Positions 32,985-43,255 of a stretch of DNA of 64,000 nucleotides are shown here, piece by piece. Source of the stretch: Alligator mississippiensis (lineage: Eukaryota; Chordata; Crocodylia; Alligatoridae); contig NC_081828.1 in the NCBI RefSeq assembly GCF_030867095.1, positions 51,437,434 to 51,501,433 of the forward strand. The letters run 5' to 3'. The notes under the pieces were generated by a model. It was not told the origin of the DNA. It was given only the letters and a program-made list of their open reading frames with translations, and did not search any database. How positions within the stretch are numbered: position 1 is the first letter of the stretch; every line of letters starts with the position of its first letter. The translations under genes and the position numbers were made by a program.

Positions 32985-34375
32985 GAACACAGTGCTCAGA
33001 ATACGTTGTATTTTGGGATCAGTGCTGGTGAAGGTTTTGAGCCCTGGAAATGAGATCAGCTGACTTCTTTTACTTGAGGCAGGGGCTGGTCAATCCCCAT
33101 TACAGCTCTTCCTGTGTTTATGACTACAGGCACACAAAAGGGACTGTGTTGTGTGGCCCATATCCACTATATGGCTAGAAGACGGAGAGGGTACAAAATC
33201 GTCTGAAATCCAGAGTTTCAGAAGTTTTACCACATCACAAGTGCTGAACTTCAGACTGCCTCTGTGAACTTGCATGGAAGAATCGTAAATGGGAAATAGT
33301 TAAGGTCCTCTTGGTTGACCTGACTGCTAATTTGTTGCTAGAATTTTCTGCAGCTTTTATTACCGTGCCTCCCAAATGTAAATGACCATCCTCTCCTAAT
33401 GCGTTTTGATGACATGCAGGGATGATTGTTCCCATTTTAGAGACAAGAAAATGATGGCTCAAAGAACTGGGAATCAGTTTTCAAAAGGATCTTCTAATAT
33501 TAGGCACACAACTGAGACACCTTAAGTCATTCAGATTGAGCATGTGCTCTGTTCTTCTGAAAATCAGGCATGGGACAACATGGATATGATACCTGGAATT
33601 AGGGGACTTTCCTGAAAACCTAAGCTTAAGTCTGTCTCTGCCATAACTGCAGTGTTTTACAGCTCTGCGGTATGGTGGACTGTTTCACATTTATTTCTCC
33701 CTGGAGTTGAATGGCTCTTCTGTCAGTGCTGGCAAGCAAAGCAGGTAGGGGGAAGTTCTTGTAGGGCACTTGTTGACAGTTTTGAGTTCTGATCACTTTA
33801 GCGTCCGAGCTCAAGCTCTCAATCTGATGCACCAGAGTGGTCCAAAGCCTGCAGGTTTAGCAAAAGGCTTCAGTCATTTGTGAAAGGCTTGGCCTGTAGG
33901 GATTGCTCTGGGGAGAAGCAGGGTTTTCCATGCCAGAATGAGTTATGACTCATGTCACATTACAGACTGACCCTGTGCCTCCCAATAAGTCAAAAGCTTT
34001 CTGGGTGGAATTAGTGCAGTGTTCTGAAAAGGTGGAGGGTTTTAATGGCCACAGTGGGTAGGAAGATCCAGCACTAGTGCACCAGGGTAAGGATGTGAGA
34101 GAGAGGTGCATTCAAAACCCTGGTCAGGAGCTGCTCTTCCTGTTGGTTCAAAGATGGACAGAAAGACCTGGTTAGGAAGTGATCAGTTACAGGGTTCAGG
34201 CAGCTCTCTGATGGACTTCAGCAGAGTTCTTTTTCATCTCCTTTTCATTCCTGTTGGGCAAACAATATGCCAGTATTCCTAAGTGCTTCCTTAAACACAG
34301 CAACCACCATTTCAGGAGTTCACAACAGCCTGTGTTTTAAACACTCTTACCCTCCTATTCTGTTTGAATTACTGT
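32985..34375. other. No gene seen
   Basis: Non-coding DNA between two CR1 copies. A short MIR-like word (cccattttagagacaagaaa) lies at about 33430. No splice-flanked frames were recognised. Confidence 0.45.
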
Positions 34376-34378
34376 TCA

Positions 34379-34676
34379 ACCTAGAAAAGAGACTTTGGGG
34401 GCGGGATTTGGTGGCAGTTTACAAATATGCCAGGGGCCAGGCAAACAACTGTTCACCAAAGCACCCCAGGGGCAACAGTCAAATTCCTAGAAGAAGATTT
34501 CAGACTGGATATAAGGAAAAACTTCTTCACGGTTTGTGAGACCAGATTCTGGAATAGACTCCCAGCAGTGGTGGGGATCTTCAAAAGGAGACTGTATGCA
34601 CATCTTGCTGCCCAGAGCAGGGGGGCTGGACTCAATGATCTCATGACATCCCTTCCAGCCCTAAACTTCTGTGAAT
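34379..34676 (+). mobile_element. CR1 LINE 3' fragment
   Basis: Sense CR1: 'agactggatataaggaaaaa', 'cttcttcacggt', 'ctggaatagactcccagcag', then 'gggctggactcaatgatctc' and 'cccttccagccctaa'. It corresponds to the last roughly 100 codons of ORF2 plus the 3' UTR, moderately diverged. Confidence 0.85.
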
Positions 34677-34679
34677 TGG

Positions 34680-36235
34680 AGCTCTTTTGGCAGAGAAGCA
34701 CCTGACCAGGAGTAAGGGTCTCTCCCTTTTCTACACTTTTCTTTTCAAAGACCTTTTTCCCTAAGGAGACCCATCTTTCCAATACAATGTTTTCCCATCC
34801 CTACTGCACGTGACAAGTGTAGCTGCTACTCCCTCGGGAAGCTGATTGGCTTCTTGTCAGGAGTTAGAAACTTGCACACACCTCCTCCTGCTATTTGTAC
34901 TTCCTGTACTAAATTGTTGCATGCTGTTCCAATGTAGTTGCTGTGCTAAAGACAGCTGCATTTCAACAGAGGAAGAAATAAAATCATCTTCATGGAGAGA
35001 ATATGCCAATCCTTTTAGGAAGCTGCCTATTTTAAATAGCAGGCAGGAGATCTATGCAGTCAGGGTTTTCCTTTTGTGACCTATTGATACCTTATGTGCA
35101 CCCTTCCAGTCTAACAGAGTAAGTCCAGCTGTGTATTCCATTTCTAGATCAGGCAAGTCACATTATAAATTATTTTAGATTGTACTTCTACATCAGGCTG
35201 AAATTGCTTAGACCATTTATGTTTGCACATTGAATCAGTAAACGTTTGGTGGTGTTAACTTCCTTAATAGGATTATCCTTGGCTAAGAACATAACATGCA
35301 TAATACCCTTGGTTTGAAGTAGGAAAAATTAAATCTGAAAGAAGATCAAATCTATACTGCACGTGTTCAAAATACTGAAAAGAATTTAGAAATCAAGCCA
35401 CAGTCTATGAATCTGTAATTTCAAAGGCAAGATTTGGCTGGTGCAAATAGTTTGGGTCTGATTTTGCTTTTTTGTAAATAAAACATTTATGCTTAGTATG
35501 TCTATTGGCTCCAGTGGAGTTTCTACTGATTTTGCACTCTTGTCAGACCTGAATTGTGCCCTCCCACTCTGAATGCTTCAGATCTTACTTTACAGACCAC
35601 ATGGGCTTGACTGATCACATTTCCATTGGTAGCTGTAACTTTTATTGAGGTCAGTGGAGTTTTAACACTGGTGAGGTCAGAAATGGGACTTATTGCTCTG
35701 AATGCTACTATCAGGCATCTCATCCGAAAGGAAATTAAGACAGTTTCACACTGCCTGGTAGGCATTAACCCTGTAATAGCTTTTCTCATAGCACTTAGAC
35801 ATTTGCATTTGCAGGCCTGGTCAGAACCAAGCACTGCTGAGATGCAAAAAACAGCAAGCACTTTCACATCTTGGAGAAGTGAGCTACATGGGTTCAGGTT
35901 CTGTGTAAAGGTCTGGTGTTTTCTTATTTTATCATATTGGGATCCTCTAAGTTCAGGAGATGCTCACCATTGGAAGGGGAGTTGAAAGAAGATGTTGCAG
36001 GGATGGAAGAAAAGGGATCCCAAAGATGCAGCAGCTAGCCATTGACAAACAGGTAGATGGGCCCTTATCTCGACTAGGAGCTGAATGTGGTTTAACATAC
36101 TAACTACAGAGTTTTAGTGAACACAAGGCACATTCTTAAAACTATTGTATAGACTTTAACACCCACTAAACTGGTCATAGTGAATACTAGGATTAAACCC
36201 CTTCAAACATTTAATCTCAACCAGTTATCTATGCA
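34680..36235. other. No gene seen; SINE-like traces
   Basis: Non-coding. The motif 'ccagtggagtttctactgat' near 35510 and 'gaggtcagtggagtttt' near 35647 belong to the old amniote SINE-like family. A 119-codon frame here has no domain features. Confidence 0.45.
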
Positions 36236-36237
36236 TT

Positions 36238-36510
36238 AAGTCTACACTAGAGCACTAAGCTTGCCTGTGTGGAGAGCTGACTCGAAGAGCTACTCTGGAG
36301 TTGCTCTGTCTGTTGACTTGTTATTCTGAAAAAAAAAAAAGTTATTTTATTCCAGAGCAACTATTCTGCTTTAGAAATGCACCTCTTATTCAAGCATCAA
36401 ATAACTGTTACTCTGGAAGTGGAGGTATTCATGTTTCGGGAGTTATTCTTGAATAACTATGGTGAAATAGCTTTTTTTCTGGAACAGCCAGTTCACTCTA
36501 CTTCCCTAGG
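36238..36510. mobile_element. Probable MITE, CCTGTCTACAC-type ends
   Basis: The left edge 'gtctacactagagc' and right edge 'ggcccagacagg' are weakly inverted, and the interior repeats 'gttattctggaat'-like words in both orientations. This resembles a diverged DNA element common in reptile genomes. The borders are uncertain. Confidence 0.4.
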
Positions 36511-36961
36511 CCCAGACAGGCCCTTTGAACATGGTAGTTAGGTGGTGCTAACTAACACTCTAACCCCACGTGTATTATTCAATGTTGAGGCAGGACAGTA
36601 GAGGATTGGGGACTAGGTTCCAGCCATGAGTAACTGCCTGAGCCAACTGGAAACAGAGAAGAGGCTAGTGAAGAGCTAATGTCCTCCCATACTTTGTGCC
36701 ACTGGCAGTAGTGCATTTGTGTGTTCAACTGTGGTGGTAACTGAGGAAATGTACTTGCTTAAGTCCTGGAAATGACTGGCAGCAGCCTGGGCATTTCCTC
36801 CTTTTACCTATTCATTATTGCCAGATAATAAACAGGGGAACCATAGCTATAAAACTCCCCTAATTCTTTGCATACAGTGTTACAGAAAAAGAATGAGTTC
36901 AGTTTCCTGGCCAGGTTTCTTTTGGGCTGAAAACAGATGCTGCATTTATTGAGGGGTAAAC

Positions 36962-37252
36962 CATTTTATCCTGGGACAAACTGCAGCCATACAGATGTCC
37001 ATGTCCATGTCCATGGTCCTGGGATAAAGCCTAAACAAGTTTCCCAGGTAAGGGGTTTATCCTGGGATATTGCAAAATACTAGTACATCTATACATTTAT
37101 CCTGGGATAAATAATTGAATCAGTGGTAGAAAAGTAGCACTGCATTCAGCCACTCACTAAACCCTGATTAGAAGGGTGATGTGTGTACATGCCAATCCCG
37201 GGATACTTTTGTTCCAGGACAGACACAGTCGCAACTTATCCTGAGATAAATG
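36962..37252. mobile_element. MITE with repeated TTTATCCTGGGATAA motif
   Basis: The ends 'cattttatcctgggacaaac' and 'gcaacttatcctgagataaa' are diverged inverted repeats, extending inward to 'gatgtcc' and 'ggacaga'. The near-palindrome TTTATCCTGGGATAAA or a degraded form occurs about six times (36964, 37017, 37056, 37096, 37196, 37234). A short triplication 'tgtcca' lies at 36998-37012. No coding. Confidence 0.6.
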
Positions 37253-37288
37253 CAATGCCTGTTCCTAACTTTGGTTCCTGCTGTTGTA

Positions 37289-37990
37289 GATTTCATAGTC
37301 ATTAGGGCTGGAAGGGATCTCGCAAGATCATGTCCAGCTCCCTGCCCAAAGAGCAGGAAGTCAGCTGGGATCAGATGACTCCAGCAAGGTGAGCATCCAG
37401 GCATTTCTTGAACATATCCGGAGTAGGTGCTTGCACCATTTCTGGAGGGAGTCTATTTCAGACTCTGGAGACTCGGACAGTAAAGAAGTTTTTCCTTATG
37501 TCCAGTTTAAAATGGTCTTCCAGCAGTTTGTGACCGTTAGACCCTGTTTTCCCTTGGTGTGCCCTGGTGAACAGATGTTCTCCCAATTCCTGATCCACAC
37601 CTCATATACTTATAGGCTACCACCAAGTTCCCCCTTGAGCCTTCTCTTCTCCAGGCTGAAGAGTCCCATGGCTCTTCTCATAAGGCCTGTTCTCTTGTCC
37701 TCTGATCATGCATGTGGCTCTCCTCTGGACTCTCTCAAGCTTCGCCACATCCTTTCTAAAGTGTGGAGCCCAGAATTGGATGCAGTACTCCAGCTGCGGC
37801 CTCACCAGGCCAAGTAAAGTGGAAGATTGACTTCCTGGATCTTGTTTGAGATGCATTAGTAGATGCAAGCCAGAGTGTCATTTGCTTTGGTGGTTGCAGC
37901 ATCACATTGGTGGCTCAGGTTCATCTGTGATCAGTCATGACCCCAAGTCTCTTTGGGTCTTGGTGCTAGTGAGTGTAGCACCATGGGTGT
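37289..37990 (-). mobile_element. CR1 LINE 3' half, antisense
   Basis: Runs from the CR1 3' terminus (complement of 'gggctggaagggatctcgc') through the C-terminal part of ORF2. On minus, residues such as [20 protein letters not shown] and the following [16 protein letters not shown] (37680-37815) are clear. The frame is disrupted after that, so it is a dead, 5'-truncated copy. Confidence 0.9.
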
Positions 37991-37994
37991 CTGG

Positions 37995-40300
37995 TGCCTC
38001 TCGAGTCAGGGGGCATGTGTGTATGTATATATGTAGTGGTGTTTCATTTCAGTCATGGAAAAATGTGGATTTGGGGTTACTTTTTTTTTTTTTTTTTTAC
38101 TGAAAATTGGGGATTTTTTAAAAATTGGAGACCATCAGCAGGGATCCTGGTTAGGTCTGGAAAGCATCCCCTTACAGTTTTCATTGGCTGAGGTAGCCCC
38201 ACACAATACAGGGATTAGATCAAGGAGCACAAGGTGAAAGTACCTCTGAAGACCAGATTTCCCTTATCCTACCACAAACCATGAAAACTTGTCTAGGCAG
38301 TTAAACTGCCCTTTTCTGTGGCTGAAGAGGAACATTGCTCCTCTCCTTTGCTTGGGGAATAGATTCACTCCTTATTTCATTATCTTCAAAATGCAGTGTG
38401 ATCTGCTGGCAGCTCAGGGTCAAACTCTGGTCTCCAAGCTACTGAGGGCTGGAAGAGTGATATAGTATAGAGAAGATAAACACCTGATACTGCCCTGTGG
38501 TAGGCAGTGCATTGACCAGCATTAAAAGGGGGTCAATCAGGTCTCTGGGAAGATAAGGACTCTGAGGAGGGTCAAGAAGTAACAAGGACATTCCTGGAGG
38601 ATGTCTCCCAAAATGTAATTTGAGGCAGATGATTCATTGCTGGTGTTTTGAATCTGTAATGGGCTAGAGCCCTTTCTTCATATGGAAGGCAGAATCCCAC
38701 TGTGCGTCCCTGTGTGTGCATGTAGTGATGGCATGTTACTGAGTGGGCTGGTGAGAGCTAGTGCTTGTGGGAATATGCAGGAGTGAGTATAGGTATACAT
38801 GTGTTGTGAATAGAAGAGTACATACACAGGTATGGGGCTGGCTCTATTGGCATACTAGTTCTTCTGCTATTAGGACTAGTCCTTACCTTTTTCAGACAGC
38901 AGAAATGCTTGAGTTTGGAGCACTGGGAATGTTTGATAACAAAGATCAGTTCTTCAGATGGTGCATGTTCATGTTACTCTTCTGAAAGCAGTGGAGTGCT
39001 TCTGCTTTATATCAGCCAGGGATCCAACCCAGAATTTCCATTTTGAATTTACGAGCCTTTTGGAATTAAAATCAGGGCTCCAAATGTTTCTCTCCCCTTT
39101 GCTGCAGGGACGGATTAATTGGAACTATAATTTAGGTGCCTTTTTGGAAGAGCAGTAATTGCCAAACTTTTTACATTAATCTAAAAGGAAAAGAATTACA
39201 CAGTTGTTTATGCAACCGTATCTAAGTGTTTGCAGTTCATTTACCAGCTCCTTTCACTTCTGGGTTTCTTTGAACTCCTTCTCCCCCATCCATGGGTCAC
39301 ACCAAGGACTGGAAATAGAGATTGTTTTTATTATTATTAAGGGGAAAATTTCATGTTCCAAGCCAAATCGACCAAATTAAATTCCAAATCTGTGAATCAT
39401 TCAAGAACCATATATGCCCCTACTACCAGCAAACATTCTCCACCCTCACCTGGGGCTTTGGATAGTTCCAGATCATTTGGTGGGCATCCTACGTGCAGGC
39501 CCAAGCCCAGAGGCTTGGGGTTCAGATGCCCTTGTGTTTTGCTTGCCCTCAGCCATATGGCTTCAGGAGCAAGCTAGGAAGGAGTCTCCCAGTTCCATAA
39601 AATTGTCATAAAGCCAAGATCTTCCCACTAGAAATGGAAGTTGGAGGGTAACTGTACATTACCTCTGCCCGGGTACCAACCCACGCCAGAACAGTGGTTA
39701 TCCCCTGTCCCTGGGAATACTGTGGTGATCATGGTTTTTCCCCTGCTGTCAGCACTTTCCAATGGCAAAATAGAGATACCCATGAAGAGTAAGGGTTCTA
39801 AGAACAGCACTGACAGTAACATTAGAGCAAGTAGGCTTCTGAGCATCCTTCTCATGCAGCTCTGTCTTCAATGAAAGCTAACATGAATGCATCCTAGATC
39901 ACTTGCATTCCTTTTAAAAGGTGTTAAGCAGCAAAGGCCAGAAGGACTAAGAGAACCCATTTATACAACAAAGAAGCAGAGGCAGGCTACGGAGTGTCCA
40001 TCTGTCCATTTTCTCTTGGTTGGTCCCTATTGTTCTAAAACAGGCTTGTGGAACAATACTGCTCATCTGTACCCCTAGATGGTATGGTGTGCAGGGCAAA
40101 AACAAAATTAGTAAAAAGTGCCTGGCACATAAGTGCCTCTTCTTTTAAAAAAAAATACTTTATTAAGTCAGGTGCATCTTCTTCAATCTCTCCCACTCCT
40201 GTGTTGCAGTGCTGACAGAGGGGACCATGTATTACAGGGTGGGTATTGAACTAGTCAAGGATGATATTTTTGCAATGGGGTTGTTGGTGGAGTGTTAGGA
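37995..40300. other. No gene; poly-T and one repeat
   Basis: Non-coding stretch. A pure T run lies at 38081-38098. GT-rich patches lie at about 38700-38740. The only named content is the repeat copy at 39350-39640. Confidence 0.45.
39350..39640 (+). repeat. Interspersed repeat, copy 2 of 2
   Basis: Reverse-orientation partner of 20095-20310. It begins near 'ttccaagccaaatcgacc' and ends near 'ttcccactag', with an extra block around 39510-39560 absent from copy 1. Probably a DNA-transposon-derived repeat of unknown family. Confidence 0.65.
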
Positions 40301-40304
40301 TAGA

Positions 40305-40425
40305 CAAACATTTGTATGGGGTGTTTGGATAAGGATGATCCTGCCTTGAGCAGGGGCTGGAGTGGATGTGAACTCCCAAAGTCCCTTCAAGCCCTACTCT
40401 CTCTGATCCTATGACCTACTACTCC
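40305..40425 (+). mobile_element. CR1 3' terminal fragment
   Basis: The 3' CR1 block: 'tgttcggataagg'-like sequence, 'gatcctgccttgagcagggg', 'ctggagtggatgtgaac', and 'tcccttcaagccctactctc', ending 'gatcctatgacc'. Confidence 0.75.
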
Positions 40426-40560
40426 TGGCTCTGCTATTGACCTGCTGTGTGGCCTTGGGCAAATTGCATTGCCTTCATTTCCCTCCTTCCTTTTTCTGTC
40501 TTATGTAATTAGATGATGTTCTTTGTGGACAGGGGCTGCCTTTTCCTTTATGCACATTCA
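40426..40560 (+). mobile_element. MIR-like SINE
   Basis: Core words 'tggctctgctattgacctgc' and 'tgtggccttgggcaaattgc' are followed by the tail 'tttgtggacaggggctgcc'. This is the MIR order in sense orientation, without the tRNA-like head. Confidence 0.7.
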
Positions 40561-40987
40561 GTGATAGCACAGAGGAGCCTTGCTCTGCGACTGTAATAAA
40601 TGTGACTGCCAATCTTCAAACCCCCATGCTGTTCACTCCACCAGAAAGTTTGGCAGCCCAACCAGGGTCCTCCTGTTAAATGCAGAGGTAGTTCGGCAGA
40701 GAAATACAAATCCTTTTGCATGGGAGAGCCGTAGATGTAGGAGCAGTGAAAAAACAAGACTCATTTCTCACCCTTCCCCAGATGTGCCAGGCTCTGTTTG
40801 GGAGGGTGGCAGAGCAGCTGCCTGCATTGGTTCCAGCCCACTGGCAGATTCCCCTCTCCCTGTGAAATTTCCAGCTTGGAAATCGTGGCTGCTTATCCCC
40901 AGGCACCACAAAGGCAGTGGAGCTGAGTGCCAGAATTCGGCCTTGGGCTGGGCTAGTGGAACCAGTGTGGGGCTTTGCCATATGTGC

Positions 40988-41592
40988 AAAAGCATCCATA
41001 GATGCTTCTCAACCAAATCCCGGGACGTCATTCTCCCCCTGTACTCGGCCTTAGTGAGGCCGCAGCTGGAGTACTGTGTCCAGTTTTGGGCTCCACAATT
41101 CAAAAAGGATGTGGAGAAGCTTGAGAGAGTCCAGAGAAGAGCCACGCGCATGATCAGAGGTCAGGGAAGCAGACCCTACGATGACAGGCTGAGAGCCCTG
41201 GGGCTCTTTAGCCTGGAAAAGCGCAGGCTCAGGGGTGATCTGATGGCCACCTACAAGTTTATCAGGGGTGACCACCAGTATCTGGGGGAACATTTGTTCA
41301 CCAGAGCACCCCAAGGGAAGACGAGGTCGAATGGTCACAAACTACTTCAAGATCGTTTCAGGCTGGACATAAGGAAGAATTTCTTTACTGTCTGAGCCCC
41401 CAAGGTCTGGAACAGCCTGCCACCGGAGGTGGTTCAAGCGCCTTCATTGAACACCTTCAAGATGAAACTGGATGATTATCTTGCTGGGATCCTATGACCC
41501 CAGCTGACTTCCTGCCCTTTGGGCAGGGGGCTGGACTCGATGATCTTCCGAGGTCCCTTCCAGCCCTAATGTCGATGAAATCTATGAAATAT
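40988..41592 (+). mobile_element. Young 5'-truncated CR1 LINE
   Basis: The frame is open from the truncation point to 41393. It reads as the ORF2 C-terminus ([20 protein letters not shown], then [16 protein letters not shown] and RLDIRKNFFTV). A TGA at 41393-41395 replaces what is normally an arginine CGA, and the frame then resumes as APKVWNSLPPEVVQ and continues to a stop near 41500. The 3' UTR (gggctggactcgatgatctt) ends in 'gatgaaatctatgaaat'. Low divergence and retained CpGs suggest one of the younger CR1 copies here. Confidence 0.92.
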
Positions 41593-41766
41593 ATTTTATT
41601 GGACGCAGATTCAGACCAACCCTGCTCTACCCACTTTATTTCTGTTTTTATTCCCTCCCCCCACTGTTCCCACAGTCAGATTTTTTTTTTTCTTTCTGGT
41701 CAGCCACATCTCATCCCTAGATTAGTTATGTGCTCACATACCTCCCTACAGCCCAGGCTGACCTTA

Positions 41767-41989
41767 TACAGGCACTCCTCACTTAACGACCGAGTTCCGT
41801 TCCTGCGACTAGGTCGTTAAGCGAATTGGTCAATAAGCGAGGAGCCGCCCCTTGATACTGCGTGCCTTGGCGTGAGACGCCGCGCTGCTGTTCCCACGAC
41901 CAAAGTTCTCATACTTACAACCAGTTATCGCTGGTCATAAGTCCGCGTGGTCGTTAAACAGGTAGGTTGTTAAGTGAGGAGTACCTGTA
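41767..41989. mobile_element. Tc1/mariner (Tigger-like) MITE, 223 bp with TA sites
   Basis: Ends TACAGGCACTCCTCACTTAA and TTAAGTGAGGAGTACCTGTA are inverted repeats with one mismatch (the match continues through cgacc/ggttg). A TA dinucleotide at each edge fits the TA target duplication of mariner/pogo elements. The interior is rich in 'gtcgttaa' words and CpGs, so it is probably recent. No transposase. Confidence 0.85.
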
Positions 41990-43064
41990 ATTAAAGGAAG
42001 ATATTAGGACTATCTGGGGGATCTAGTTTGCAGCAGAACAGTCTGCAAGGCAATAAAGGACTTCTGGGAGAGATTAAACACCAAAGGGGAGCTGACATTC
42101 ACAATAATCTCAAAAGCCCCTTTACTGTGTTTATTCTCCATATGTCATGGATATCATCCCTGTTTATTCTGAGATTCTGACAATGCATGCATCACTAGCA
42201 AGCATGCCAGGCTGCCACTGCCAGGATGAGCGGAGGCACCCATGTTAGAGCCCTGCTGGCAGGGCTTTTGTTGGGAAGGCAGCCCAGGTTAGCATTCCAA
42301 CCTACCAGCCCCCTGCTTGTTCCAACATAGCAGAATCTTATGCTTTGCAGATGGCTCTTGAAACATTTCCCCCCTCTTTTAAAAATGGCCTGAGTGAGAT
42401 GGTGGCTAGGAAGAGTTGGAGAAGGAGGAGGATTTTCTTGCCCTACTGATACCAAGTTATCCACACTTGTCCTGTTTCATTCTGGAAGTCTATTGGAGTT
42501 CTATGTAGAGCATGTGGATATGATCCTTTTAAAACATTTATGCCAGTTAGATAAAGAAATCCAAGCAAAAACTGCCATATTAGGCAGCGAAGTAAGGGGC
42601 TGTTTTAAAAAGTCATAGTGTTTTTCTTGCCTCTTGAGGCCCTAAGTTCTGCATCTGTACTTTCTTGGGCTGCCCATCAATAGCAAGATTTATGGAAAGT
42701 GCATGGGAAAGAGATAAATAATTATTTGAGGATGGAACAAGAAAATTGCTTGAGAGAGTGAGATGTGGCAAGGGACTAATAAGGTTAGGTAAGTATCGTA
42801 TTGAGAAGGATGCTCAAAAGAAGGCAAAGTATGAATTTTTCAGAGTGGAAGTGGGAAGACTTTTGTATAATGGAAAATCTGTTTAGTCAAACTTAACTCC
42901 TAACTTGAGTAAAATTTCCATTTAAGTTAAAAGGAGCTTTGCCTGAGCATAGAATGAATAAATTCTGCAGGATTTAGTTCACTGGGCATGTAGCATGACA
43001 GAAGGAGTGTTATCTGGTGTCTAGGACAAAAAAAAAAAAAAAAAGGACTGGAACATAAAGGTTT

Positions 43065-43255
43065 AATTTTGCATCTCCCCACTGACTCACTATGGGCAAG
43101 TCACAGAATCTGTCGGTGCTGTAGCCTCCACATCTGTAAAAGGGATCTAATTATACCTCCCTCTCTGTGGAGCAGTGATTCTTAATTAATAAGGCCTGTA
43201 AAGTGTTTGCAGATCTGTGGGGGACAGGTGCTAGGTAAGTACCAGCTATGATGAT
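43065..43255 (+). mobile_element. MIR-like SINE
   Basis: Words 'ctatgggcaagtcacagaat' and 'ccacatctgtaaaagggat', then 'gtgctaggtaagtaccagc', follow MIR core and tail order, preceded by an A-rich run at 43028-43044. Confidence 0.7.
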
